In this document: piece after piece, positions 1 to 10,832 of the stretch | Numbering within the stretch: the stretch's first letter is position 1 | Layout of the letters: each line of letters starts with the position of its first letter | NCBI GenBank assembly: GCA_010909725.1 | Contig: JAACMV010000014.1 | Span: forward strand, 62,001 to 126,000 | Length of the DNA: 64,000 bases | Source of the DNA: Picochlorum sp. 'celeri' | Taxonomy: Eukaryota; Chlorophyta; Trebouxiophyceae | Direction: 5' to 3' | Notes under the pieces: model-generated | Told to the model about the DNA's origin: nothing | The model's input: the letters and a program-made list of their open reading frames with translations, nothing else | The model's database searches: none | Translations under genes and position numbers: made by a program

Positions 1-548
1 CCTTCTTGTCCGTCGATGTAGGGCCCTTTCACAGGGCCATCGCCAGACAAGAATCTTCTAGGACTCTCCAACAATACGTTGGCGAACGTCTTGTACATGC
101 AGGCATGATATGTCACGGTCAGAGATGCATCATCCACACACACATGTAGAATCGAAATGACTGCTATCCAGTGATGGATGACAAAAGAATGTCTCCAGAC
201 TACAGTGCCAAAGTTCTTCTTGGCACCATGAGCCTCTAGTCATGGTTTTGAGGGCAATGCATGCATACAAAGTATACAACAAAGCCACATTTGTGGTAAC
301 ACCCCCAAGGTTATGCTAGAACACGTTGGATGGACAACAAAACGAATTGAAGCGGTAGAAAGTATAATTCAGACGTACCTCGCATACATAATTCCTATAC
401 CATTCTGAAATCGTAGTATCACACATGAACTGCAGCATGTGCTTGCAAGTTTTCGACACTCAGCGGAGTGACATAACAGCTAACTCTACTTTGGACATCT
501 GCCATCATGCTCATATACCGAACCTTGAAGCCGGTAGAGTTCACAATT

Positions 549-1873
549 TTACCATAAGACTTTACAGTCCCCTCGATGTGAAGGGAGATCTGAATGCACC
601 ACAAGCCATTGTTTGGAAAAGAATGCCACCACAGCCATGAACAGACATACAGAGAGACGCACCATGATTTCCACAAATGCTAGTACAGCAGGTGTATACA
701 CACTGACCTTGTCAACGACAGCTTGGAACCCAGCCCTTTTCAGATTGTCAAGGGTATTTGAATTGCCAGGTGTCTCAAAGAGATGAGGAAGCAAAGAAAT
801 CAAGAGCTTGCGGTAAAAGGGCTGGCCATAGGGATCACCATCAGCGGCTCTGAATGCACCGGATAACATGAACTCACGTCTCTCTTCCTGCCCCTTTTGC
901 ATGACAGAAAGTACATTCCATCCATCACATTGTTCTTTCAAGAATTTAGTGATGGCTGAAGTGATCTTTCCCTCTCAATGATTTGAAACTCTCAAACAAT
1001 AGTCCACGAATCTCATTCTTCATATCTGAAACATCCGCATCAGTGCTAAACCTCTCCGTATCAGATGGTCGGCCATCCAAGAAAGTAGATACTAGGTCGG
1101 CCAGGGCGAATTGGTCAATCAGGAGACCACTTGGGGATCCCATTGCCACTATAAAACTACACTTCTTCAGATATTGGCTCTACATTCATTCTCATCGTTG
1201 TAGTTGTAAGATCATTCTCTGGCTTATCAATAGATATAAACACGTGCCAACGCACCTCTACCTTGAATATTCTCTGGGCATGCTCCTCCAGAGTGATATT
1301 TTGATGTGCCTATAGAGGAAAGAAAAAAGCCGGAGAGAAATCAGGGTGCAACAGTGAGAAATTCAATCAAGAAACTATTACCTGACGATTCATAATGTTT
1401 GGCTGAGCATTCTGATGCGCGCTGACTTCAATCTGCCCTGTAAGTGATGTCAAACCTTCATGCAGGTTTTGCAAGCCAGAGGTGTTCTCCAGAAGCATAT
1501 CCATCTTTCTTTCCATCATCAGTTCAAGACGTGTTTCGCTTGCTATGATACGCTTCGAGGTTTCCTCGAATTTAGCATCCATGTTGGCATACATCTTCTG
1601 CAAGAGCTCTTGAATTTCTCCAACAGTGTCAGATAGAGTAGGGACATTCTGAGCATTTTCTTGCTGTGTGTTGCCTATGGTGCCCGGCGTTGCGAAAGCA
1701 ATAGACGAAGCCGCAATCGGTGTACTATTATTCAAAGCGTACTGGTCAAGCCCACCGAATTGATGCAGAGCAGCATGCCGGGAAGCCCCATCAGTGCCTA
1801 CTTGCTTGACAGGCATTTCTCCACTAGATTGACCTTTTGATCTTTTGCCCCGACGACTTGTTCCACCATTCAT
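549..1873 (-). CDS. Unknown spliced gene, possibly accessory gene of the mobile element; probably decayed
   Basis: I do not recognise this protein. Exon 1 (1873 down to 1382) starts at an ATG and encodes a basic Ser/Lys/Arg-rich start followed by a predicted helical, coiled-coil-like segment (residues about 95-150). It ends at CAG|GTAATAG. A 48-nt exon at 1309-1262 (AHQNITLEEHAQRIFK) has a clean acceptor and donor. Open frames at 1148-962 and 955-700 continue a plausible protein (ITKFLKEQCDGWNVL..., FYRKLLISLLPHLFE), but the reading phase between exon 2 and the next segment, and again near 955-965, does not join with canonical splice sites, so it is either frameshifted or uses sites I cannot see. 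It runs divergently from the transposase at 2495. Left end uncertain. Confidence 0.4.
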
Positions 1874-2494
1874 TTTGAATTATTTTTGAAACCCTGCTAA
1901 ATAGACCACAAAGACCACTGCGATAGAGACCTACAAGCTCTGGAAGCGACCACGGTGACTTTGCCTCGAAATGCTCACCAAGTGTCCTGTTTCTGGAAAC
2001 AGAGGACTTGGTCTATATTTGACACTCTGGGGCTGCATGAATTGTTTATATGCCATAAAATATAGTATATATCAACCCGAGAGCTCAGTATCGACGAAAG
2101 TGGACGAACCTGTGATCGCGTTGATTCCAACCAAATGCAGAAGTCCTTTGAAACACTCCAAATGAATACTACAAGCGATCGAGTACTAACAAAATCAAAA
2201 CATTCGGTTTTCATCACTGTGAGGGAAAACTAATCATTTTAAAATGACAGCGTCAGCGATCGATAGGTGTCAACTGCTGTCGGATCCGAGATCCCGAGGG
2301 CGCCTTTGCCAATTGGGCCCAGTTGCCCGGGCAATTGTCAATCATCGATCGCGATCGATGACGCCCCCTCGCCGAGGGGCGTTGACCATCCCCGCCGGTC
2401 AACGTAGATTTCCGGGTTTAAACGTGCGCAAACCATGTTGGTTGTTGTTGTGGGCAATCAAATATCGATTCTAGAATTAAGAAGAAGAAGAAGT
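1874..2494. promoter_or_regulatory. Divergent intergenic region with GC-rich palindrome cluster
   Basis: This region separates the leftward unknown gene and the rightward transposase, so it must hold both promoters. Its right part, about 2250-2410, is much richer in GC than its surroundings and packed with symmetric sites: TTGCCCGGGCAA at 2323-2334, the 20-nt perfect palindrome TCATCGATCGCGATCGATGA at 2342-2361, a CCCCTC/GAGGGG hairpin with a 3-nt loop at 2365-2379, and CGTTGACC/GGTCAACG with a 9-nt loop at 2380-2404. Several further GATC/CGATCG sites lie at 2255-2290. Symmetric sites of this kind suit a dimeric DNA-binding protein such as a transposase or regulator; that role is inference. 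Confidence 0.55.
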
Positions 2495-5400
2495 ATGGCG
2501 AGGTTTTGTGGTTCGGTTGGTCCCACAGATCAACGGCCCTGTCCCTGTCTCGGGTGTGGCTCATACTATGCTCGTCTAGGTTCGCACGTGGACAGATGCG
2601 AATTGTGTCAGGAGAGAGGTCTTACCAAAGAAATTCATCTCCGGATGATAAAGCAGTATGACTCGATGCATATTGTTTTCCAAGGGCACGTTGGTAGAGG
2701 GGGTAAGAGAGATGGAACCAGCTGGTATGTTGGATACTCAGACCCACGTCTTGTCAAGGAGCATGAAGAAAGCACCATCATCACAGTCGATAATCCCCTA
2801 CATGATCCTAGTGTACGCAGTACAGAATCTCCCCAGAATCCAGAGAGGATACGTATTTTGCCGTCTGGGCTGGCTCGAGTGGAAGAAATTCGACAAGGGA
2901 ATCTAGCAGATAGAGGAGGAGAAGGAAACAGGAGAGACCAGATTGATAGACAAGGAATACAAGAGTCTTTCATAGACAATAACGACTTCATGGTGCCTGA
3001 ACAGGATTATCATAGCCCCCCTCCACAGGAGGAGGCAGATGTTGCTCAGATTGAGGATACTACCTCTGGGCAACAGAAACTTCAGATGTTGCTTCCAATT
3101 CTCTTGAAAATGGAACCAAATCTTCGAGATGAACTCATTAAAGTATTGGTACAAATCACCCCAGTCTGTCAACCTGGATACCATATACAGTGGCAGGCAC
3201 TTTGAAGAATATCTTGAGATTCAGAATGCTCTCCTTGTACGTCTGCTTCACATGTTGAACACCCAATTCGATGCATGGTCCGACCAATTTCTTTTAATTT
3301 CAGGGATGGAAGAGTAGAGAATTATAAGGCTTAAACCGCCAGAGGGTTGCGAAGAATCGCCATTGATGTCTACTTCATGGAGGATGCCAGAACTGTTCTC
3401 CAGAACTTCTGAAAAAGGAAGAGGCTCGCGGCATGAAATTCCAATTCAAAGAGGGAAAGAGTCCAGAAAGAGGACCATGCGGACTTTCAATCAGCGAATC
3501 TTTGGCGAACTGTATATGGGAGATAGAATGAAGGAACTTGAGGTGAGCATTGTTCTTGTATGGTCTATCAAAGAGAATGCAACACGATCTGTATGTTTTA
3601 CTGACACAGGAGAACCTTGACTCGGTATTTGAACAAGATGCATCGTAAAGGAATGGATACATTCTTCCTTTGGCGTTTTACAGCGATAAAACCCAGAGTG
3701 GTAGGCAATCTCAAATCATGTATCCTCTGAATGTCTATATACCAGCATTTCCTGTCAACAGTGCAAGATCAAGTGGATGCTACGAGAGGATAGGACTGTT
3801 GCCAAACATTTGAGAAACATGGACTGAATTTCCTTACTTCTAAAGAAAAGAAGTTGGTGACTCAATGGACAACTTTGCAATCAATGAGATGCATTCTTGA
3901 GAGTTTTAAAAAGCTTTCCTACAGGTAAGAATGTGAGCTCCAGATGCGTTATATCTTGTACTCAGGCTATATCTTACTTGCAGAGGAGTTTCAACTAGAA
4001 GATATCGATGGAAACATGCGTTGGTTTTATCCAATCCCAGTCTTTGTATCTGGGGACTGGCAAGAGTACCAATTGATATCTGGCCTAGGATGCTCAACCA
4101 AGCCAGATGAAGACACTTTCCCAGACGTACAAACGCTTGGCATCTGGATTTCAGCTGGACTGTGTTGGTGGTGTTGATCATGAGAGCAATCCTTTTGAGG
4201 AGCGGACTGAAGAGGACACTACATTTCGTATTTCTTTGGCTCAGCGTACATCTGTGCACACCTCTAGGGAACAAGCACTTCAACCTTTGCGAGAGCATTC
4301 ACTCAAAGACGTTTTATTTTTGATCCCAAGGATCAACTGAAAGATATATGCATTTCATGCTATCAAAAGGTGTGTGCCATGGCTGATGCTAAATGTCCTG
4401 AAACAGTGACTGTTTACCTTTTCCTCTAACTGTATGTGCTGTAACCCACAGTGATTAATGATGTAGGATGGTTCTAGCACAAGATTTCCAATGCTACCAT
4501 ATGCTGGTTTCAATCTAACAGATTGTTGTAAACTGTATGTCCCAGATTATTTACATACAATCCAGGAAGGAATTGTCCCGAGGCTGATTGGCGAGAATGG
4601 GAATAGCTTGCTAGAGCGTCTGATAGCAAAGATCAAAGGCAGAGATGGTAAACACAAAAGACCTACCACAATTAGACGATATATGAGCAAATGCCTTGAA
4701 ATTAGCTCAGCTTTCCCCGAACAAGCCGGGATATTGCCAGGGAGTTTATTCCATTACTCAAAATCACGTCTTCTCTACGGCATGCAGAAATCTGCCTTGG
4801 TCAAGACATCCCTCGTAGCATGCCTCGTGGAGCCAGGACTGCAGCCATTGTTGGAGGTTTTAGAAGGTATGTTTATAGATACACCGGGGTGGTATGTGTC
4901 TAGAATCTGATAAGATGATACACATGTATACAGCTTTTTTGGACATGGACAGTTTGCTTTCCCAGAGGTACTTTACAGAGAGGCAAGTAGAGGACTTGAG
5001 AGATGCTATCATCAAATTCCAGACAGTATTTAAAAGGGTATCTGAAGATCAGGGTCTGCAGTGCAAGTTTCCCAAGTTTTTCATCCTACCCCGATTTGCC
5101 ACAGCCATCAAGATGTATGGGTCAAGTATTCTGACCTCCACAGCATCTCAGGAAAGAACACATCAGGATCTAAAGCGTTTTGCCAGATGTACAAATAATA
5201 GGAAGGACTTTCAAAAACAAATCAATCAGAAAGCCATCGCATTCCAGTACATTCAACAAACTGTCAATAGCCATGCTGCAAAGAGCAAGAAGACCAGAGT
5301 GTCCAAGCAGATGAAAGCAATCAGAAAAGAAGTATTTCAGACACCAACGCAAGAAGACCATTCTTTTACATGGGAAGAAATAAATGACTCGGATGAGTTT

Positions 5401-6030
5401 GATGCCTTGTGCAGGAAGTGCCCTGATCTTAAGCAATTGCCACAGACACTGGAAGTCATTCTGAAAGACCAGGTGAAGGAGAAGAATGACAAGGAATTAT
5501 CTATTCATGAGGTATGTTGAATTAAATATTGGTTATGTATCTAGAAAAATGACGAAGAACAGTCCCATGCATGTGAGTAGGTGAGGCTTTATGGGAAAGG
5601 CTATTTGCCTCTCAGAAAGAGAACTGGGTACCCTATAGAGTGCTGCACGATATACAGCCAGATGGGAAAAAAGAAAAAGATGCAGATAGTACAAGTCAAG
5701 ACAGGAAAAGAAGAGACTTGGTATGGCCAGGTAATTTGCTTTATGAGAGTCATCACGAAATCTGGAGATGGAACCACTAGCAAGAATAAACCCCTGGTAT
5801 TTCTGAAATGGTTCGAAGAATGTGATCAGCAAAACTCGGAGCTGAAAAGATACAAATGCTTTCAATATGAACGCACGCAAAGAAGGATACAAACTGCACA
5901 AGGGCAAGATTCACACCCCAAGGTGGACTTTACAGATTCTAGGCCTGTACGGGAGATTATCAAGCCTGTGTACTTTCAAAAGGATCCCCGAACCAAGCGA
6001 AAACGCTTCTTTTTGAACACCGACGTCTAG
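2495..6030 (+). pseudogene. Plavaka-like (CACTA/CMC) DNA transposase, spliced and decayed
   Basis: Blocks of a Plavaka-type transposase occur in order. (1) An N-terminal Cys/His finger (PCPCLGCGSYYARLGSHVDRC) follows the ATG at 2495. (2) The core block with LPLAFYSDKTQSG lies at 3655-3810. (3) FYPIPVFVSGDWQEYQLISG begins near 3986. (4) PDYLHTIQEGIVPRLIG starts near 4530. (5) PKFFILPRFATAIKMYG and SQERTHQDLKRFARCTNNRKD are at 5070-5220. (6) The C-terminal WYGQVICFMRV block runs 5700-6030. Likely introns are 3541-3609, 4868-4931 and about 5513-5580. An in-frame TAA at 3646-3648 precedes the core block, a frame change is needed near 3805, and another near 4110-4130, so this copy looks inactive. 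Family assignment is from motif order recalled, not from a search. Confidence 0.72.
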
Positions 6031-7206
6031 TACGTCCATGTAAAAGTTTCGCTGACAAAAAAAGCCCCGTTGAATGTGGGTAAGAGTTGGCCACAATAGC
6101 CACAGATTTCTCTACCTGTACCGAAGTTTGGCTCGGACATGGAGCCAGGGAAGCCGTAAGTTATTGTACAAAACTTCTGTCTTACAATAATTCACAATAT
6201 CGATAGTTTCCATCACAGTGTGGTACCGACGAGCACGTGTAAGAAACTTTGCGAGGTTTGTGAGCACGGCAGCACTCCTGCCCAGTTGTACACAAAGTTA
6301 CTCGTAGGTTATCGGACAATTTCGGCAGAAACCTACACAATATTCCATAAATTGGCCATATTATTCCTCAAGTAAGGATTTCTAGCCAAATCTGGCGATT
6401 TTGTCCAATAATTAAATTGAGACGTTTTCTACTTAAGAAAACAATCCCCGAAAAGGCGACTCCGTCCGAATATCGTGCGCCTTCCCTAACACACCACAGA
6501 CCGGTTGCAACAACCTCAAAGCGACGTCATATACGGATTTTACCGCATCACAATCATCCGATCTAGTACCCAATCAACGAAAGATTGCATCTTATTCATA
6601 TTATGAAAATAAATAGTAGTCCCGCACTGAACAGGCATCAAGACAAATGACTTGCAAGTACCAATTGGTTTGGGATGCAGATATATAGCTGCAGTTTAAT
6701 TGCCATGCCAGACTAGTACTGGTGAATACCAATCAAACCCACACCTGCAGGCTGGATTCAATAGCCAGAGATATTCTCTGATTGATAAATGCAGGGTCCT
6801 GTATTCTATAAAGGGGTGGTTTGTCAGCAGCCATCAATTGATGTTGAAGATTCCTAGTCTTTTTACAGAGCATGCATTGAATTCTACAAAGTCACTGGCT
6901 CTCAATGGAGGTGGCATCTATTCAAATGTATTCATTAGATTGACTGTAATGATTCAACGGAAGCCAACGAGGATTGAATTGAAACCCCAGGATAAAGACG
7001 AGGTATAATTACATTTGCTTTTTGCCCATTTCCCGTGCGATTTGTTCACATTGGGGTCTTTTCTGTGCAGTTTATTGCCAAGAGACGTAAAGAAGAGAAA
7101 GAAAAAGAGGCTGCAATCGTTCCTGGAGGGGCAAAACCGTCGAACGTCGCACAGAGAATTGGGTATACTGGACAGCGTGGTCGTCAGGAGTTTTGATAGG
7201 ATTTGA
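6031..7206. other. Non-coding stretch, probable end of the mobile element
   Basis: No convincing gene. The open frames here are short and lack recognisable motifs. The 3' end of the transposon should lie in this stretch, but I could not see a terminal inverted repeat because the left end of the element may be outside the window. A small hairpin GTTTTCT-ACTTA-AGAAAAC lies near 6423-6441. The right part should contain the promoter of the CYTH gene. Confidence 0.4.
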
Positions 7207-7947
7207 ATGCACCGGACTGTGAGATCAAAGTATATTACATCTCATTCACGGGATCTGTGTCGATATTTACCAAACAGGCGTGTCACGAGGATGGCTGGAG
7301 AAAAGCAGGGTGAGGAGGCAGAGAAGAAGAAGAATGTCATTTCAGGGGAGGAGGTCGAGGTGAAATTACGCATACCAGATTCTGCATCATTTGCTGCTGT
7401 GCAGTCTCTCTTGTTGCCTTCATTCAAGGCTATTCATGAGCAAGAGAATCACTTTTTTGATGGTGCCAAGGGGGAATTGTCAGCTGAAAAGGTTGTTCTG
7501 CGTGTGAGGTTTTATGGTGGTGATAGAAGGGCTGTGATCACGTGTAAAGGGAAGCAAGTGTTGGAAAACGGTGTTGGAAGAGCTCCGGAAGAGGAGGAAG
7601 AGATAGAGGTGGCGGTGGCAAGGGAGTTTTTGAAAGATCCTAGTACGCTTGTCAACCATGAGTCAACATTGATGAACAAGCTCAAAGAGGAATTCAAATT
7701 TCCGGAGGGTCTGACGTATTTGGGTGGTTTTGATAACAGAAGATCCGTGTATGAGTGGAGGGGGTATACGTTGGAAGTCGACCTGACATCGTACCCCTGG
7801 GGTTCCCTGTATGAGATTGAGTGCGAGACGCAGGAGCCTGATGTGTTGAAGGCACAGCTAGAGCAGCTCCTCTCCGAGCATTCAATACCTTTTTCGAATG
7901 CAACGAAGAGTAAATTTGCCAATTTTAAAGATAAAACCCTGGAATAA
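7207..7947 (+). CDS. CYTH / triphosphate tunnel metalloenzyme phosphatase
   Basis: A 246-aa CYTH-superfamily protein, similar in size and motif order to plant TTM3-type tripolyphosphatases. The signature ExExK metal and substrate motif is EVEVK near residues 50-54. Later tunnel strands with alternating charged residues follow: LRVRFY, VITCKGK, EEEEEIEVAVAREF, YTLEVD and LYEIECET. The family hydrolyses the beta-gamma bond of inorganic or nucleoside triphosphates using a divalent metal. The first ATG (7207) gives a basic 28-residue leader that could be a targeting peptide; the second in-frame ATG (7291, MAGEKQ) would give a cytosolic form. The stop is only 9 nt from the stop of the convergent LETM1-like gene. 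Confidence 0.85.
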   Translation: MHRTVRSKYITSHSRDLCRYLPNRRVTRMAGEKQGEEAEKKKNVISGEEVEVKLRIPDSASFAAVQSLLLPSFKAIHEQENHFFDGAKGELSAEKVVLRVRFYGGDRRAVITCKGKQVLENGVGRAPEEEEEIEVAVAREFLKDPSTLVNHESTLMNKLKEEFKFPEGLTYLGGFDNRRSVYEWRGYTLEVDLTSYPWGSLYEIECETQEPDVLKAQLEQLLSEHSIPFSNATKSKFANFKDKTLE

Positions 7948-7956
7948 CTGTAATAT

Positions 7957-10197
7957 TTAATCTTCAGTCTCAGAGTCATCAACTTCTGTATAGGACGAAT
8001 CTGCGGCAGCAGCAAGTTTCTTCTCCAATTCTTTAACAGCCTCTGCTGCAGGACCAGGAAGGTCGTCTTCATTAGATTCCATCACATCCGAACTACTACT
8101 GCTCGATTCTTGCATGGCATCTTGGCCTGCAAACATTGCGGTGCCATTCTTCTGAGACAAGATTGCTTCGGCAGCTGCTGCCATTTTTCTAAACTCCATC
8201 TCATCATTCTCAGCTTCAGCCTGGATCTGAGCTTGCTCAAGTTGGCGTTTCAATTCTTCATACTTGATCATCAAATCTTGTCGCCGCGATGTGAATTGTG
8301 ACGGGAAAAACCCAGGGAAATATCGTTGGATAAAGCCAAAGATGAGAACGTGGCCGACAGGTGTCAATGGAAGGATGAGAATGATGATGAATGGGATGAA
8401 CGTTAAAAGATCCCTGGCAGTCCGGCGCAGCGCAGCCACCTCTCTTGGCTTCAAGGTTCCTCCCAGTAAGGCCCTCCAGAATAATCTGCCTGCTGCAGCA
8501 ACATCCCCACCAAGGAGACGAACACCACGCCCCCCAAACAGAACACCTTCCTTTACTTTGTTCACAGCCTGACGAACCTGGAATTGCACCTTGCTGAATG
8601 AGAACCCAGATGATCCAAAGACAATGTCGTCACCTAATCCTAGACGGATTCTCAAGTCTGGAATCTCAGTTGCCAAGGCAGCAAGCTCAGCATCATCGAT
8701 AAAGAGTATTTCTTCCGGCTCACTTGCAGCGGCGAGAACGGCCAACGATGTCGCCAATCCTTTAAATTCTGCACACAGCAATGCGATCTCATCGGTGCTT
8801 CCTCTACGAGAGAGTGCCAAGTCCAGCTGTGTGGATCCTCCAGACCCTACAATAGTAGCTGCAGGCTCTCCCAAAATATCCAGTGCTTCGCTCTCCAAGC
8901 ATTCATATATCGACTCCATTTCTAGTTGTAGAGTTCGAACCGCCAGTTCACGAGATACAATCGTCACCTGTTCATCCAATTGTCGCAGTTCTGCGGCTAC
9001 CTTGGCCCTACTTGGAATATCCGTCTTTCTCACTCTATTCTCCCGAACCTTACTGGCCTCTTGCAATTTTGCCTCCAGGTCAACAATCTTTTTATGGAGA
9101 TATTCTATTGCCTGTGCATCTTTGCCCTCAGGCTTTGGAAACGGAAGTGACAAAATGTCACTCGCGGAGTCAACATCTGATTCATTTGTGGCCCCATTCA
9201 ATCTCTTCCACAAATCCTGTGCCCATGTGGCGCTTTGCTGAAAACCTTCTATAAATCCTTGCGACGACGTCTCTCGAACTCGAGCAACAGCAGGCTGCAG
9301 ATTCCGGGATACAAATCTTTCCGCCTTCTTCTTCAGATTGCGTGGCTTCTGATCAATATCACCAAAATCCCCCTCCTGATCACTCACATATCCACCCAGC
9401 TCTGGACCAAGAGCCCCCAACGGAAGACTTGTCCCCCTAAAAGCCGCATTTCTAGATTCTATTTCAGCTTGTGCCGCGCCGACAGAAGGAAATGGAAGGT
9501 GAGGCAACTCCTCTGTAAGTCGATCCACCAACCTTTTGTACATGGACTTGACATAATCCCTCATATCCCCGATCAATTTCTGCGGATCTTGATCCGGAAA
9601 TATCAACGGAAAATCCTCCACTTGATTCTTCAATGTACTCAGTATCATTCTCAACTCATCTGCAGTAAGCTCAAGCTCAGCCACATAATCCACCGCCTCA
9701 TCAATCTTCCTCTCCCGCTCCCTATCCGCAGCCTCTCTCTCCACCGCATCCAACGTACTCCCTTCCTCCTCCACACTCGATGCCATCATCATTTCCTCCT
9801 CCTCCGGCTGATACACTGGGCATGGGAATTTGAGCAGCGTCTCAGCCCTCAACAGATTCCTATACAACTTCCTCAGTGTCAGGGACAGCTCCAACCTCGC
9901 CACCTTTTCCGCAGCACGCATCACAGGATCCTTCCATGCCTCACCAGACCCACGTGATACAGAACCACCCGATGATGGCGGTGATGAGAAAGAAGAAGGA
10001 ACCTGCTGCTGTCCCTGACGCTCCATCGGCCCCCTCTCCTCCTGAGCTCCATAACTCGCCCGGCACAAACCACCCCGTCTTTGTAATCTTACAGATCCTC
10101 CACCTCGTCTCCCTGTCGCCCGACCGCACCTCACCACACCGAGATTCCGCACTCTCGTGACCTGTCCCTGACCACCAATCCGTCGTCCCAATTTCAT
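7957..10197 (-). CDS. LETM1-like protein, predicted organelle (plastid) membrane
   Basis: A 746-aa single-exon protein. The first about 70 residues are rich in Arg, Gly and Ser with few acids, as in a transit peptide. The middle is charged and helical (several predicted coiled coils). Near residues 597-630 a membrane span contains FIPFIIILILPLTPVGHVLI followed by FIQRYFPGFFPSQF, the hallmark of LETM1-like domains (Pro-rich span plus FP.F.PS.F). An acidic Ser-rich tail follows. Plants have LETM1-like proteins both in mitochondria, where LETM1 acts in cation/proton exchange and in ribosome interaction, and in plastids; the long N-terminal domain resembles the plastid type. Localisation is inferred from composition only. 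Confidence 0.75.
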   Translation of the reverse strand: MKLGRRIGGQGQVTRVRNLGVVRCGRATGRRGGGSVRLQRRGGLCRASYGAQEERGPMERQGQQQVPSSFSSPPSSGGSVSRGSGEAWKDPVMRAAEKVARLELSLTLRKLYRNLLRAETLLKFPCPVYQPEEEEMMMASSVEEEGSTLDAVEREAADRERERKIDEAVDYVAELELTADELRMILSTLKNQVEDFPLIFPDQDPQKLIGDMRDYVKSMYKRLVDRLTEELPHLPFPSVGAAQAEIESRNAAFRGTSLPLGALGPELGGYVSDQEGDFGDIDQKPRNLKKKAERFVSRNLQPAVARVRETSSQGFIEGFQQSATWAQDLWKRLNGATNESDVDSASDILSLPFPKPEGKDAQAIEYLHKKIVDLEAKLQEASKVRENRVRKTDIPSRAKVAAELRQLDEQVTIVSRELAVRTLQLEMESIYECLESEALDILGEPAATIVGSGGSTQLDLALSRRGSTDEIALLCAEFKGLATSLAVLAAASEPEEILFIDDAELAALATEIPDLRIRLGLGDDIVFGSSGFSFSKVQFQVRQAVNKVKEGVLFGGRGVRLLGGDVAAAGRLFWRALLGGTLKPREVAALRRTARDLLTFIPFIIILILPLTPVGHVLIFGFIQRYFPGFFPSQFTSRRQDLMIKYEELKRQLEQAQIQAEAENDEMEFRKMAAAAEAILSQKNGTAMFAGQDAMQESSSSSSDVMESNEDDLPGPAAEAVKELEKKLAAAADSSYTEVDDSETED

Positions 10198-10832
10198 GAT
10201 ACTACCACTCCACGCAATCTATTATCCTGAGTGATTCTATTCAACAATACGATCCATACCATACGCCCGCAACAGACAAAGGCGTGGCTCTCGTAGCACT
10301 CAATTCCAGTTGCGCGATCTCTCTCTTTTACAGACGTGTATTCGTATCCTACCACTCTGATACGGGCATACAATCCAGAAAAGAATACATGTACCCCATG
10401 CGCAGATGCATCGGCATCCTTTGATTGGGGAATGGATCTCCAAGATCTCTTCTGTGCAGGGGATCTCCATAGGAGAATGTTTCATTCTGCTTCATGCATA
10501 CAGACTATGAGTATAGTACCCACCCATTGAGAGTTACTGATAATGGGATATGAATCAATGATGCAGTTGGGATGTAAAAAATATCACACATCAGGGATGT
10601 GCCTTGGCCATGGCCATGGAGTTTGTTTGACTTTTCTTCTTCTTGCTGGATTGATCCAATGGGGTCTCCTCATCTTCCGACCAAACATATCATACTCGAA
10701 ATAATTTAATTTAATTATTCAGATTGATTCATACATGGAAGAATAGGTACAGATGGGTCTGAGGTCGTACTGGTTGTTGATTCGCCTTTGACTGCAATTG
10801 ATTCTCAGCACTGATAGGTTGCGCTCAGGGTG
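10198..10832. promoter_or_regulatory. Divergent promoter region (LETM1-like / 7TM)
   Basis: Intergenic DNA between two divergent genes. It has no supported coding region. An AT-rich stretch (ataatttaatttaattatt) lies about 10700-10720. No specific factor site could be assigned. Confidence 0.4.

Noticed and set aside
6700..7206. Frames at 6700-7008 and 7015-7206
   Set aside because: Short, low similarity to anything known to me, and only partly ATG-started; they could be pieces of the mobile element.
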